NCBI GenBank assembly: GCA_002433065.1 | Contig: DJHK01000001.1 | Location: 62,001-126,000 of the forward strand | Direction of reading: 5' to 3' | Length of the DNA stretch: 64,000 nucleotides | DNA from: Chloroflexi bacterium UBA6622 | GTDB taxonomy: Bacteria > Chloroflexota > UBA11872 | Shown: positions 26,746 through 34,857 of the stretch, piece after piece | Position numbering within the stretch: position 1 is the stretch's first letter | Layout: every line of letters starts with the position of its first letter | Translations under genes and position numbers: made by a program | The notes under the pieces: generated by a model | What the model was told of the DNA's origin: nothing | Database searches by the model: none | Seen by the model: the letters and a program-made list of their open reading frames with translations, nothing else

Positions 26746-27716
26746 TCGGAAGATTGCCAAACCAACTCGGGTTTCCAGTCGCCATTTTCTCCCGACGCCA
26801 ACGCCAGAAATTGACCATCCGAATCATATAAACGATGTATCCCAGTCAACGAACGTTGCCTCTGCATACACCTTCTCCCGTTCTGGAGATGGGTTCCGAC
26901 TTCAGTGCCAACCATAGTGGCCGGCAAATGTTCAACAGCGACATCGGGAGGATAGAGAAGAGTTTCGAGATAATTCTCACGTGCAGCAATATCCAATTGC
27001 CATATTTCGGTTGCGTTACTTAGCGTGAATGGACCGACACCGGTGCGTACCAAGCCAAACAGCGTTGCTCCGCAGCCCAGGCGCAATCCTATATCTCTAA
27101 CAAGCGCTCGAACGTACGTACCCGAGGAGCACTTGATTTTCAAACCAACAAGCAAGGCATCGATTGAATCAAAGCTGTTCCCAATCTGCAATTTCTCACC
27201 AGTTACAGAGATCGGTACTCGCGCAGCCGCTGTTAATTTAAGTTGATCCACCCTGACCCACCGTGAACGTAACGCTACTTGACCACCCTTGCGGGCCACA
27301 CGATACGCGCGAACACCACCAACTTGAATAGCGGAATAATCAGGCGGAACCTGTTCGATGTTCCCTGTGAAAAGAGGCAAAACATCGACCACCGATTGCA
27401 CATCCGGAGCCAATTCAACCATCGATACTGGGTTGGTTTCAAGATCATCAGATGCCGTGCTTACACCACAAAGCATGACCGCCTCATACGTTTTATCCAT
27501 ACCTAATACATGACGACTTAAACGTGTTGCCCGACCTAAAGCAATCGGAAGCACTCCCCACGCAAGGGGATCCAGCGTTCCACAGTGCCCTACACGACGA
27601 AAGTTCGTAGACCGTCGAACCTTTCCAACCGCCTGTGTCGACCGCATACCGATCGGCTTAAAAATATTCGCGAATCCGCCTTTATCTGGCGACCTGAAAT
27701 CACCCTTGCCAATCAT
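26742..27716 (-). CDS. truB: tRNA pseudouridine(55) synthase TruB
   Basis: Makes pseudouridine 55 in the T-loop of tRNAs. The 324-residue protein has the catalytic aspartate in GHCGTLDPLAWGVLPIALGRATRLS. The YEAVMLCG block follows, then GTYVRALVRDIG and a C-terminal PUA-like region. ATG 27716 lies inside the end of rbfA; an in-frame ATG two codons upstream is also possible. Either way the two genes overlap and are coupled. Confidence 0.93.
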   Translation of the reverse strand: MIGKGDFRSPDKGGFANIFKPIGMRSTQAVGKVRRSTNFRRVGHCGTLDPLAWGVLPIALGRATRLSRHVLGMDKTYEAVMLCGVSTASDDLETNPVSMVELAPDVQSVVDVLPLFTGNIEQVPPDYSAIQVGGVRAYRVARKGGQVALRSRWVRVDQLKLTAAARVPISVTGEKLQIGNSFDSIDALLVGLKIKCSSGTYVRALVRDIGLRLGCGATLFGLVRTGVGPFTLSNATEIWQLDIAARENYLETLLYPPDVAVEHLPATMVGTEVGTHLQNGRRCMQRQRSLTGIHRLYDSDGQFLALASGENGDWKPELVWQSSE

Positions 27717-28089
27717 CAACATCAATAGAATTGTCTTCAGTGTTTTCGGTGACCCTGCTGCCTAAAGCTCTTTGTGCAATCGACTCCTCAGTCACCATAT
27801 CGGGATCAAGCTGGAATCGAATCTCTGGAATGCGATACATCCGGATTCGCTGACTGAGCTCTCGCCGAACGAACGCTGCTGCCCTCTGCAGACTCTGAAG
27901 CGTGACTTGAGCCTGCTCGGCCTGCCCCAAAGGGGCAACAAACACTATAGCCCGAGAAAGATCTGGTGTGATCGCAACACGTTGAACAGTTACAAACCCA
28001 ATCGAAGGATCAGTGAGACGTCTTTCAAGTACATCACTAATTTCTCGAGCGATTTGTGCTTCTATACGTTGCGCGCGGCGCGCAGCAAT
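27700..28089 (-). CDS. rbfA: Ribosome-binding factor A with an apparent ATT start codon
   Basis: KH-fold 30S maturation factor. The first ATG in frame would give only 81 residues and remove the conserved N-terminal helix. Reading upstream gives 48 more codons with the expected family pattern, RRAQRIEAQIAREISDV followed by a DPSIGFVTV strand. There is no ATG, GTG or TTG before the in-frame stop (the infB TAA at 28105-28107). ATT at 28087-28089 sits 7 bases after GGAGG (28097-28101), so I call a 129-residue product starting there; the family is usually 110-130 residues. The alternative is a local sequence error. It has an acidic C-terminal tail. Confidence 0.85.
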   Translation of the reverse strand: MAARRAQRIEAQIAREISDVLERRLTDPSIGFVTVQRVAITPDLSRAIVFVAPLGQAEQAQVTLQSLQRAAAFVRRELSQRIRMYRIPEIRFQLDPDMVTEESIAQRALGSRVTENTEDNSIDVDDWQG

Positions 28090-28101
28090 AACTTGGCCTC
28101 C
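28087..28101 (-). promoter_or_regulatory. Shine-Dalgarno and ATT start site of rbfA
   Basis: On the minus strand, GGAGG (28097-28101) is followed by seven bases and ATT (28087-28089). The infB stop lies three bases upstream of the GGAGG, so termination of infB and initiation of rbfA are close enough for coupling. Confidence 0.6.
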
Positions 28102-28104
28102 AGA

Positions 28105-30024
28105 TTAGGGGAGCCGCTCTTCAGTGTGATGGGCTTCAATAATATCCGCGAGCTGAATATTGACAGTTGTCGTAATAGCGAGACCACAATCAAAACCTTC
28201 CCTAACCTCCTCTGTCTCATCAGCAAACCTTCTCAACGTAGTGATCTTTCCTGTTCCAACTTCCTCGTCAGCACGAAGAATACGTACATCCGCGCCGGTA
28301 TACATACGACCCGACAAAACCATTCCACCAACAATCTGCCGATTACGCTCACTCCTAAATTCACCCCTGATTTCAAGACGGCCATCAACAACATCGACTT
28401 CTTCCGGCTTGATCGATCCCTTCAAGGACGCGTCCACATCGTCGATCAGCTCGTAGATCGTCCGGTAAGAACGGATTTGAACATTCTGACGATCTGCCTC
28501 TGCTTCCGCAGACACATCCGCTCGAACATTAAATCCCAGAACCAAGCCCTTTGCGGCCGATGCCAAATTTATATCTGATTCATTTACCGGTCCGACACCT
28601 TCATAAACAATCATGGCACGGGCCCGGTCATCCCCAAGTTGATTAATCGAACTGACGACCGCATCCACAGATCCAGCCGTATCAGCTTTCACAACAAGAT
28701 TAATCTGCTGTAATCGACCAGCAGTCATTTGGGCCGCGAGAGACTCAAGACTAAGCCGCATAGCTTGATCACCGCTTCCCTTAGTCACTAGCTCCTTCCG
28801 ACGTCGCTTCTTACGATCAGCTTTGACAGCCTTTAAGGAATCACCAACATTTGGCATCGATTCAAGCCCAACAACCGCTACAGGTGTAGCCGGACCGGCC
28901 GACTTTATTCGGCCACCGGTATCATCAAATAAAGCTCGAACCCGGCCGGAAATTGCGCCGGTGGATACTGAATCACCAACTTTAAGCGTGCCTCGCTGCG
29001 GCAAAACTGTCGCAACTGCTCCCTGGCTACGATCAAGTCGGGTTTCGATAATGATGCCTTCTGACGGTCCATCGACAGGCGCTCTCAAATCTTCTAGTTC
29101 AGCTGTCAGCTGAACATATTCAAGTAAATCCTCAATACCTTCCCCTTGAAGGGCTGATAGCGGAACCGCAACAACATCACCACCAAATTTTTCAACAACA
29201 ATCTCGTGTTCCGTGAGCTGCTGTAGCACTCGATCTGGATTTGAACCTTCCAAATCAATTTTATTTACAGCCACAATAATGGGAACCCCAGCAGCTTTAG
29301 CATGGCCTATTGCCTCTACCGTCTGTGGCATTACCCCGTCGTCAGCCGCAACAACAATAATTGCAACGTCTGTAACTTGGGCTCCGCGAGCTCGCATGGC
29401 GGTGAAAGCTTCGTGGCCGGGTGTATCAATGAATGTAATTGGCTGTCCTTTCACAGCCACTTGATACGCACCAATGTGTTGAGTGATCCCTCCAAACTCG
29501 CTATCAACCACATTGGTCTTTCGAATAGCATCGAGCAGTGTCGTCTTGCCATGGTCTACGTGACCCATTACGGTCACAACTGGTGGCCGAAGTTCACCAG
29601 TCTTTAATTCCGCTGGTTCGTCCGTAGAGTCAGGATCCGCATCAGAGACATCCAATGACTCTTCTTGTTGAGGATCAACGGAACCAACCGACTTTTCATC
29701 CGTAACATCTTTTAATTCAAGAACTTCGACGCCTAGATTCGCCATCACCGCACGAGCTGTATCCCTATCTATCGCCGCATTGATCGTCGTCAGAACACCC
29801 CGATTTAAAAGTTCCATGATGATGTCCGTAGGAGGAACACCAGACCGTTCAGCAATCTCCCCAATCGAGGCAGTGTCTGGAATAGCGACAGGTCGAAGCT
29901 CAAGTGCCTCGGGTTCAATTACCTGACTTTCCACTTCTTCCGAAACATCAGCCTTCGGTTTAACACGCTTTGACTGCGCGGATCTCTCCGGAGGACGACG
30001 ACGAGGTCGACGACGCCTTGCCAT
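28105..30024 (-). CDS. infB: Translation initiation factor IF-2
   Basis: GTPase that delivers initiator tRNA to the 30S subunit. The 639-residue form has a short basic N-terminal region (RRRRPRRRPP), one IF2-N domain (IGEIAERSGVPPTDIIMELLNRGV), and the G domain with GHVDHGKTT, DTPGHEAF and NKIDL. Beta-barrel, IF2 and IF2C domains then run to the end. It is much shorter than E. coli IF-2 because repeat N-terminal domains are absent. ATG 30024 is chosen; a GTG four codons earlier would overlap the upstream gene by 11 bases. Confidence 0.96.
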   Translation of the reverse strand: MARRRRPRRRPPERSAQSKRVKPKADVSEEVESQVIEPEALELRPVAIPDTASIGEIAERSGVPPTDIIMELLNRGVLTTINAAIDRDTARAVMANLGVEVLELKDVTDEKSVGSVDPQQEESLDVSDADPDSTDEPAELKTGELRPPVVTVMGHVDHGKTTLLDAIRKTNVVDSEFGGITQHIGAYQVAVKGQPITFIDTPGHEAFTAMRARGAQVTDVAIIVVAADDGVMPQTVEAIGHAKAAGVPIIVAVNKIDLEGSNPDRVLQQLTEHEIVVEKFGGDVVAVPLSALQGEGIEDLLEYVQLTAELEDLRAPVDGPSEGIIIETRLDRSQGAVATVLPQRGTLKVGDSVSTGAISGRVRALFDDTGGRIKSAGPATPVAVVGLESMPNVGDSLKAVKADRKKRRRKELVTKGSGDQAMRLSLESLAAQMTAGRLQQINLVVKADTAGSVDAVVSSINQLGDDRARAMIVYEGVGPVNESDINLASAAKGLVLGFNVRADVSAEAEADRQNVQIRSYRTIYELIDDVDASLKGSIKPEEVDVVDGRLEIRGEFRSERNRQIVGGMVLSGRMYTGADVRILRADEEVGTGKITTLRRFADETEEVREGFDCGLAITTTVNIQLADIIEAHHTEERLP

Positions 30025-30025
30025 C

Positions 30026-30307
30026 CTAGACGTCACCGTCTTCTGTTACTCGACGCCGTCTAACTTCGGACATTACCTGCCTAATCAAGTCTTTAGCCAT
30101 TTCGTCATCAATCGGAGATTGAAGATGTTTATCAAGGATGCCTTGTGCAAGCGCCATTCGCACACTTGTGTCATCAAGGGTGATGTAAGCACCGCGCCCG
30201 TCAAGTCGACCTGAAGGGTCACATTGAACGTCTCCACTAGGAGTCCGAACAATCCGGATCAGTTCACGTTTTGTACGTTTGGCACGTGTAACTACACATG
30301 TACGCAT
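30026..30307 (-). CDS. ylxR: RnpM/YlxR-family RNA-binding protein
   Basis: A 93-residue DUF448 protein with the family pattern MRTCVVT, KRELIRIVR, DPSGRLDGRGAYIT. Members sit between nusA and infB across bacteria, bind RNA and have been linked to RNase P modulation. The second cysteine of the common CVGC motif is absent. The ATG at 30307 has no clear ribosome site, being 20 bases after the nusA stop, so translation is probably coupled to nusA. Confidence 0.88.
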   Translation of the reverse strand: MRTCVVTRAKRTKRELIRIVRTPSGDVQCDPSGRLDGRGAYITLDDTSVRMALAQGILDKHLQSPIDDEMAKDLIRQVMSEVRRRRVTEDGDV

Positions 30308-30327
30308 TGGCTCGTGTTGGGCGATGA

Positions 30328-31581
30328 TCAGTCCTCAGATCCGGCTGGTTTGCGAGTAGTATTTTCGCCCGTCTCAACCGAAACGGTTTTTTCATTTGTA
30401 CCATCCGTACCGCTGTCAGTCTGAATCGTTTCATCGGCCGAAAACGAAGATTGATCCGAATCCGACTTGTCCACATCACCTACCTCTTCAGCACCTTCAG
30501 ACACATCAGCTAGGGACACATCTTCCGGCGCGGCAACGTCCCGTGCCTCAAGAGGCTCCGCCGCATCACGTATGTTGATCTTGAACCCCGTAAGTCTCGC
30601 AGCCAAACGAGAGTTTTGCCCTTCTTTGCCAATTGCCAACGAAACCATATCCGTGGGCACAAAAACATCGGCTACACGCTGTTCCAAATCGATGTGCACA
30701 TTCTGGACGCGAGCTGGACTAAGTGCATTTCCAACATACACACGTGCTTCTTCGTCAAAAAGAATTATCTCTACTTTTTCCTCTCCCAGCTCCCGCAACA
30801 CATTTTGTATACGGCTACCTCTCATTCCAACAGCCGACCCAACAGGATCCAAGCCCTCTTGGCTTGAACGTACAGCAATCTTGGTTCGAATCCCAGGATC
30901 ACGAGCAATAGCTTCAATACCCACAATACCGCTCTGAATCTCAGGAACTTCCCGCTCAAACAAGCAACGTACAAAATCGGAATGCGATCGAGACACTCGT
31001 AGTTGCGAACCACGACCAGCCTCCGCGACTTCTATCAATAGAACACGCATACGTTGACCAGCGCGATAGAACTCACCGGGCACTTGATCGCCCGGCAACA
31101 TGATCGCTTCACCACGACCCAGATCAACGAACACCCCGTGTCTTTCAACCCGTGTAACCCGACCGACCAGTAACGCTCCTTCATGTTCAATGAATTGACT
31201 GTAAATCTCTTGACGCTCGGCATCCCGAAGCGCCTGCTGCATCGCCTGCCGCGCTTTCTGAGTAGCAATTCGGCCGAAGTTAGGGGGCGTTATGTCAATC
31301 TGAAAAATCTCTCCGATCTTTACGTCTTCGTCGTAGGTCTGGGCGTCGCTGACTGAAATTTCTCTTATCTCGTCGGACACGTCTGCAACCACCGTCTTAT
31401 TGGCGTAAACCGTGGAATCGCCGGTCTCAGGATCAATTTCAACATCAATATCCTCATATTCTGTGTTGAAATCCTCAAACGCTGAAGCGACCGCTGTGCG
31501 GAGCGCGTCCATAACCGCATCAATCTGAATGCCCTTTTCATCGGCAAGCTGACGCAGCGCCAGAATAAAGTCGCTGCGCAT
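30328..31581 (-). CDS. nusA: Transcription termination/antitermination factor NusA
   Basis: Binds RNA polymerase to control pausing, termination and antitermination. The 417-residue protein has the N-terminal polymerase-binding domain (MRSDFILALRQLADEKGI), an S1 domain (VGRVTRVERHGVFVDLGRGEA) and two KH domains (GMRGSRIQNVLRELGGEK-like and LAIGKEGQNSRLAARLTG). The C-terminus is a disordered acidic tail of about 80 residues rich in Ser, Asp and Glu, not the AR repeats of enterobacteria. A GAGGAGG site precedes the ATG. It is the first gene of the cluster, and rimP, usually just upstream, is missing. Confidence 0.96.
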   Translation of the reverse strand: MRSDFILALRQLADEKGIQIDAVMDALRTAVASAFEDFNTEYEDIDVEIDPETGDSTVYANKTVVADVSDEIREISVSDAQTYDEDVKIGEIFQIDITPPNFGRIATQKARQAMQQALRDAERQEIYSQFIEHEGALLVGRVTRVERHGVFVDLGRGEAIMLPGDQVPGEFYRAGQRMRVLLIEVAEAGRGSQLRVSRSHSDFVRCLFEREVPEIQSGIVGIEAIARDPGIRTKIAVRSSQEGLDPVGSAVGMRGSRIQNVLRELGEEKVEIILFDEEARVYVGNALSPARVQNVHIDLEQRVADVFVPTDMVSLAIGKEGQNSRLAARLTGFKINIRDAAEPLEARDVAAPEDVSLADVSEGAEEVGDVDKSDSDQSSFSADETIQTDSGTDGTNEKTVSVETGENTTRKPAGSED

Positions 31582-31765
31582 CTTATTGCCTCCTCAGGAC
31601 GCTTGGACCGCTTCCCTCCTCGGGAATCTCTTATGAACGGCAGGCTACTGTCCGCTCACTACCACTTCTAGTAACGATAGTGATTCTATCACCAGATAAT
31701 CTTATTGACGGCACCATCCAATTTTTCGGGCATCTAGTCAGGAAACATCAAGCTAGCGCCAATTA

Positions 31766-31779
31766 GCAAGAATTCTTGC
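31766..31779. promoter_or_regulatory. 14-base perfect palindrome between the ABC ATPase and nusA genes
   Basis: GCAAGAATTCTTGC is fully self-complementary. It lies about 185 bases upstream of the nusA start, in a 230-base gap that also carries the end of the ABC ATPase transcription unit. A dyad of this size may bind a dimeric regulator, but no partner or second copy was found in the window. Confidence 0.3.
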
Positions 31780-31811
31780 ATGGATAATCTGATCAGCTGT
31801 ATCACACTGGG

Positions 31812-32990
31812 CTAGACGATACGACGTTCATCAGAGCCAAAAACATAGCTCTCCTCAACAGGAATTGTTGCGTATGCCGTAGTGTTTCGATCCCACTCTT
31901 CCTCAAGGGGTCTCTTACAGATGACTCGAGTGCCTCCGAAGTCCAAAGTGACTTCCTTGCGCTGTTCAGAGAAGTGGTTTTCCACCCAATAGACCTGGAC
32001 CGGCATCGAGCCTTCAACCTGATGTGGCGAAAGAAGCACTGACTCGGGGCGAATCCCCAAGTGGACATCCTGTCCTTCAACCCCGCCCAGCGCGTCGTTT
32101 CGAAGATCCACAAATTGACCATCGAGACGAACACCTCCGTTCTCCGCCTTTCCCGGAATAAGGTTCATAGGGGGCGCACCGACGAAACTAGCAACAAACA
32201 TGTTTACCGGATCATCATAGATTTCCCGATAGGTACCAAGTTGTTGAATCTTTCCAGCCTGCATGACTGCAATCCGGTCACCCATTGCCTGAGCCTCAGT
32301 TTGATCATGCGTGACATACACCGTTGTTATTTTGAAACGCCGTAGTAGTCGCTTTATCTCGACCCTAGTCCGGGTACGCAATTTCGCGTCCAGATTAGAT
32401 AGTGGCTCATCAAACAAAAACACCGTTGGATCACGAACAATGCATCGGGCAATGGCAACTCTTTGTTGCTGTCCACCTGATAAAGCCTTGGGACGACGAT
32501 CAAGCAGTTGATCGAAGCCCACGCCCATCATCTTTGAAACAATTTCGACGCGTTCGTCAACTTCCTCTTCGCGCTTATGCATCTTGAAGAAAAATCCTAG
32601 ATTCTTCTTACTGTGCATATGCGGATAGAGCGCGTAATTTTGAAACACAATTCCTACACGACGATCCTTAGCATTGAGCTCCGTCCAATTTTCCTCGCCA
32701 TATTGAATCGTCCCGCTGTTTGGCGTCTCTAGCATGATCAAACCGGCAATCACCCGGAGCATGGTTGATTTTCCACAACCCGATGGGCCGAGAATCGCAA
32801 TTGACTCTCCGTCCTTAATGTCAAGATCAACCCCGTCTATCGCATATACCTGACCATCTCGATAGTTTGCCTGGCCCACAAGATCCGATTCTTCTTCCTT
32901 GGGCGCTGTTTGACCAAAAATTACAGCCGCTGGATCACTGTCCTCCTTAAAAACAGCTCGAACATCGCGAAGCATCACGTCAGCCATCAT
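31812..32990 (-). CDS. Carbohydrate ABC transporter ATP-binding protein (MsmX/UgpC type)
   Basis: A 392-residue ATPase of the MalK/MsmX class. The Walker A is GPSGCGKST, Q-loop FQNYALYPHM, signature LSGGQQQR, Walker B VFLFDEP and switch His VTHDQ. The C-terminal third is a TOBE/OB regulatory domain (LGIRPESV). The N-terminus has an extra segment of about 35 residues before the usual start, rich in Asp and Glu. No sugar permease or binding protein is nearby, so it may energise transporters encoded elsewhere, as MsmX does in Bacillus. The ATG has AAGGAGAG upstream. Confidence 0.9.
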   Translation of the reverse strand: MMADVMLRDVRAVFKEDSDPAAVIFGQTAPKEEESDLVGQANYRDGQVYAIDGVDLDIKDGESIAILGPSGCGKSTMLRVIAGLIMLETPNSGTIQYGEENWTELNAKDRRVGIVFQNYALYPHMHSKKNLGFFFKMHKREEEVDERVEIVSKMMGVGFDQLLDRRPKALSGGQQQRVAIARCIVRDPTVFLFDEPLSNLDAKLRTRTRVEIKRLLRRFKITTVYVTHDQTEAQAMGDRIAVMQAGKIQQLGTYREIYDDPVNMFVASFVGAPPMNLIPGKAENGGVRLDGQFVDLRNDALGGVEGQDVHLGIRPESVLLSPHQVEGSMPVQVYWVENHFSEQRKEVTLDFGGTRVICKRPLEEEWDRNTTAYATIPVEESYVFGSDERRIV

Positions 32991-33036
32991 TGCTCTCCTT
33001 ATTTACCGTTTTTTCTGTTTATGTCTAAAACCAGCA

Positions 33037-33771
33037 TCAGTTCTCTCGCAGGCCAAAATCTATAAGACGTTCATCGGTCATTCGAATCGAAACCAGCGCC
33101 AACATCACAGCCACCACGACCATCATCGGAAAGACGAGAAGCATGCTCACAATCAAGCTCATGGCCACGATCACACAAAAAGCAAGTGACGAGGCTGGAG
33201 CACTGAGTGCCAAAACCGCTGCATTCCGAAACACGTGATATAAGGACATTTCGTATCGCAATGCTAGCGGGTACAGGTACGCCTGTGCAGCTACCCAGAG
33301 CGCTAGGAAATACAGCGACAGAATGCCAAGCGCTTGAATTAAGACCTCGCCAGTTCCAGTATAAAAAATAAATCCCACAACTAACCCATACAGCAAGTAA
33401 ATATCCACTACAAAAAGAAGCCATGCGCGAAAAAATCGGCTTCGAAATCCGATCCAAAAATCTCGTACTGCTACGTCCTCACCATCTACGTGAAGTTGAG
33501 CAACATAAAACAAACCTGCCGTACCAGGCCCTGCTAATGCACCGCCTATCCCGGTCCCAGCAACGATAAAAATGAAAAAAACGATGCCTGTAACTGGACC
33601 GTCAATTCCAACCATCGCCTGCTGGAGCGCCGAAGCCAAAGGAATACCAACAATCGGAAATAATGGGAAAACAGTCACGAACCACCACAAGTTACCTCGA
33701 ATAGCAAGAGCCCTGAGATCGTAATAGACCTGAGCAAACGCCCACCAAGCATGTCTAAATACGTCAGACAT
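33037..33771 (-). CDS. DUF624 (YesL-like) membrane protein
   Basis: A 244-residue membrane protein with five or six hydrophobic segments and an N-terminal AWWAFAQVYYDLRALAIRGNLWWF block. GPGTAGLFYVAQLHVDGEDVAVRDFWIGFR, similar to YesL proteins, follows. YesL genes are found in sugar-uptake operons of Bacillus, and here the gene sits directly upstream of a sugar-type ABC ATPase in the same orientation. The molecular role of the family is not known. Confidence 0.7.
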   Translation of the reverse strand: MSDVFRHAWWAFAQVYYDLRALAIRGNLWWFVTVFPLFPIVGIPLASALQQAMVGIDGPVTGIVFFIFIVAGTGIGGALAGPGTAGLFYVAQLHVDGEDVAVRDFWIGFRSRFFRAWLLFVVDIYLLYGLVVGFIFYTGTGEVLIQALGILSLYFLALWVAAQAYLYPLALRYEMSLYHVFRNAAVLALSAPASSLAFCVIVAMSLIVSMLLVFPMMVVVAVMLALVSIRMTDERLIDFGLREN

Positions 33772-33875
33772 AACTAGCGGTCATTCGACATTACCTTTAA
33801 TGCTCTTCTTGAAAAACAACGCGTCCATCGCCCAAGACTCCATACACACTTTCTCATCAGCTGAAGTTCTCAAAA

Positions 33876-34778
33876 TCATGGCGAATCCGGAAAGTCGTCA
33901 ACCACCTGCCTCAATAGTCGGGTCGTGTTGGTGGTACTTCCACAACATGAACCAATCACTGACACGCCTCGACCTAACCAATTCCTAGCAAATTCCACCA
34001 TCTTTTCAGGTGGATACAAATAACACACCTTTCCATCCACCAACTCTGGAACACCAGCGTTTGATTGCGCCATTAACGGTTTTTTTGGTCCAGCCTCAAT
34101 CATTTGCTCAAGAACTTTCGTCATTTCTTCGGGGCCATTACCACAATTACATCCAACAACGTCAGCACCAGCTTCCTCGCAAGCACGCATGCCATCGATC
34201 GGAGAAACCCCCATCATCGTGTGAAGATTAATGTCGTACGTCATGGTCGCGAAAACAGGTAGACCTGTTGACTGCGCGGCCTCAATCGCAATCTGGATCT
34301 CGCTGAGATCACTAAATGTCTCGCAAAGCAGCAAATCCGCTCCACCCTCTGCTAAATACTCAGCTTGAACACGAAAAGCATCCAACATTGTGGACCGTGA
34401 AATATCTCCAAGCGGCTCGAGGAAATCTCCGCTTTGCCCCATGTCCCCTGCTACCCAAGCCCTGTCTCCAGCCGCAGCTCGTGCTTGCTCGGCAGCACCT
34501 CGATTTATCTCCTCTACCTGATCAGTCAAACCCGCCCTGCTAAGCCTTATAAGGTTTCCACCGAAAGTGTTGGTGGTCAAAACATGCGCACCCGCCTCAA
34601 CATACGCACGATAGATGTCAGTCATTCGATCGGGATAACGAAAAGTTACTTCCTCCGGAGCTTCCCAATCCCGATCCGGATACTCATTGATGGTGGTTCC
34701 CATTGCACCATCGAAAAGAAGTCGATGGCTTTCCATAAAATTCTGTAGTGAGGACGAATTAGATCGGTCAATAGACAT
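33876..34778 (-). CDS. Homocysteine S-methyltransferase-family enzyme (BHMT/MetH-N type)
   Basis: A 300-residue zinc TIM barrel. It begins LLFDGAMGTTI and carries LTTNTFGGN, LLLCETFSDL, VVGCNCGNGPEEM and IGSCCGSTTNTTR. The Cys of GCNC and the two Cys of SCCG are the zinc and homocysteine ligands. It would transfer a methyl group to a thiol such as homocysteine; the donor could be betaine, S-methylmethionine or a corrinoid protein. A methyl-THF:corrinoid-type enzyme is encoded at 7302-8204, but no link is shown. Confidence 0.85.
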   Translation of the reverse strand: MSIDRSNSSSLQNFMESHRLLFDGAMGTTINEYPDRDWEAPEEVTFRYPDRMTDIYRAYVEAGAHVLTTNTFGGNLIRLSRAGLTDQVEEINRGAAEQARAAAGDRAWVAGDMGQSGDFLEPLGDISRSTMLDAFRVQAEYLAEGGADLLLCETFSDLSEIQIAIEAAQSTGLPVFATMTYDINLHTMMGVSPIDGMRACEEAGADVVGCNCGNGPEEMTKVLEQMIEAGPKKPLMAQSNAGVPELVDGKVCYLYPPEKMVEFARNWLGRGVSVIGSCCGSTTNTTRLLRQVVDDFPDSP

Positions 34779-34857
34779 AAAAATAAGGGCTGAGTAATGC
34801 AGTCTCCTGAAACATCTTGCTCTGAATATAGCAACGGCCTAACCATAAAACGTGATA

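Noticed and set aside
27946..28104. rbfA as a truncated pseudogene
   Set aside because: The missing N-terminus is encoded in frame with a strong ribosome site before an ATT codon, so the gene looks intact apart from its start codon.
30881..30894. GGTTCGAATCCC resembling a tRNA T-arm
   Set aside because: It lies inside nusA, in frame with conserved residues, and no acceptor or anticodon stem can be folded around it.
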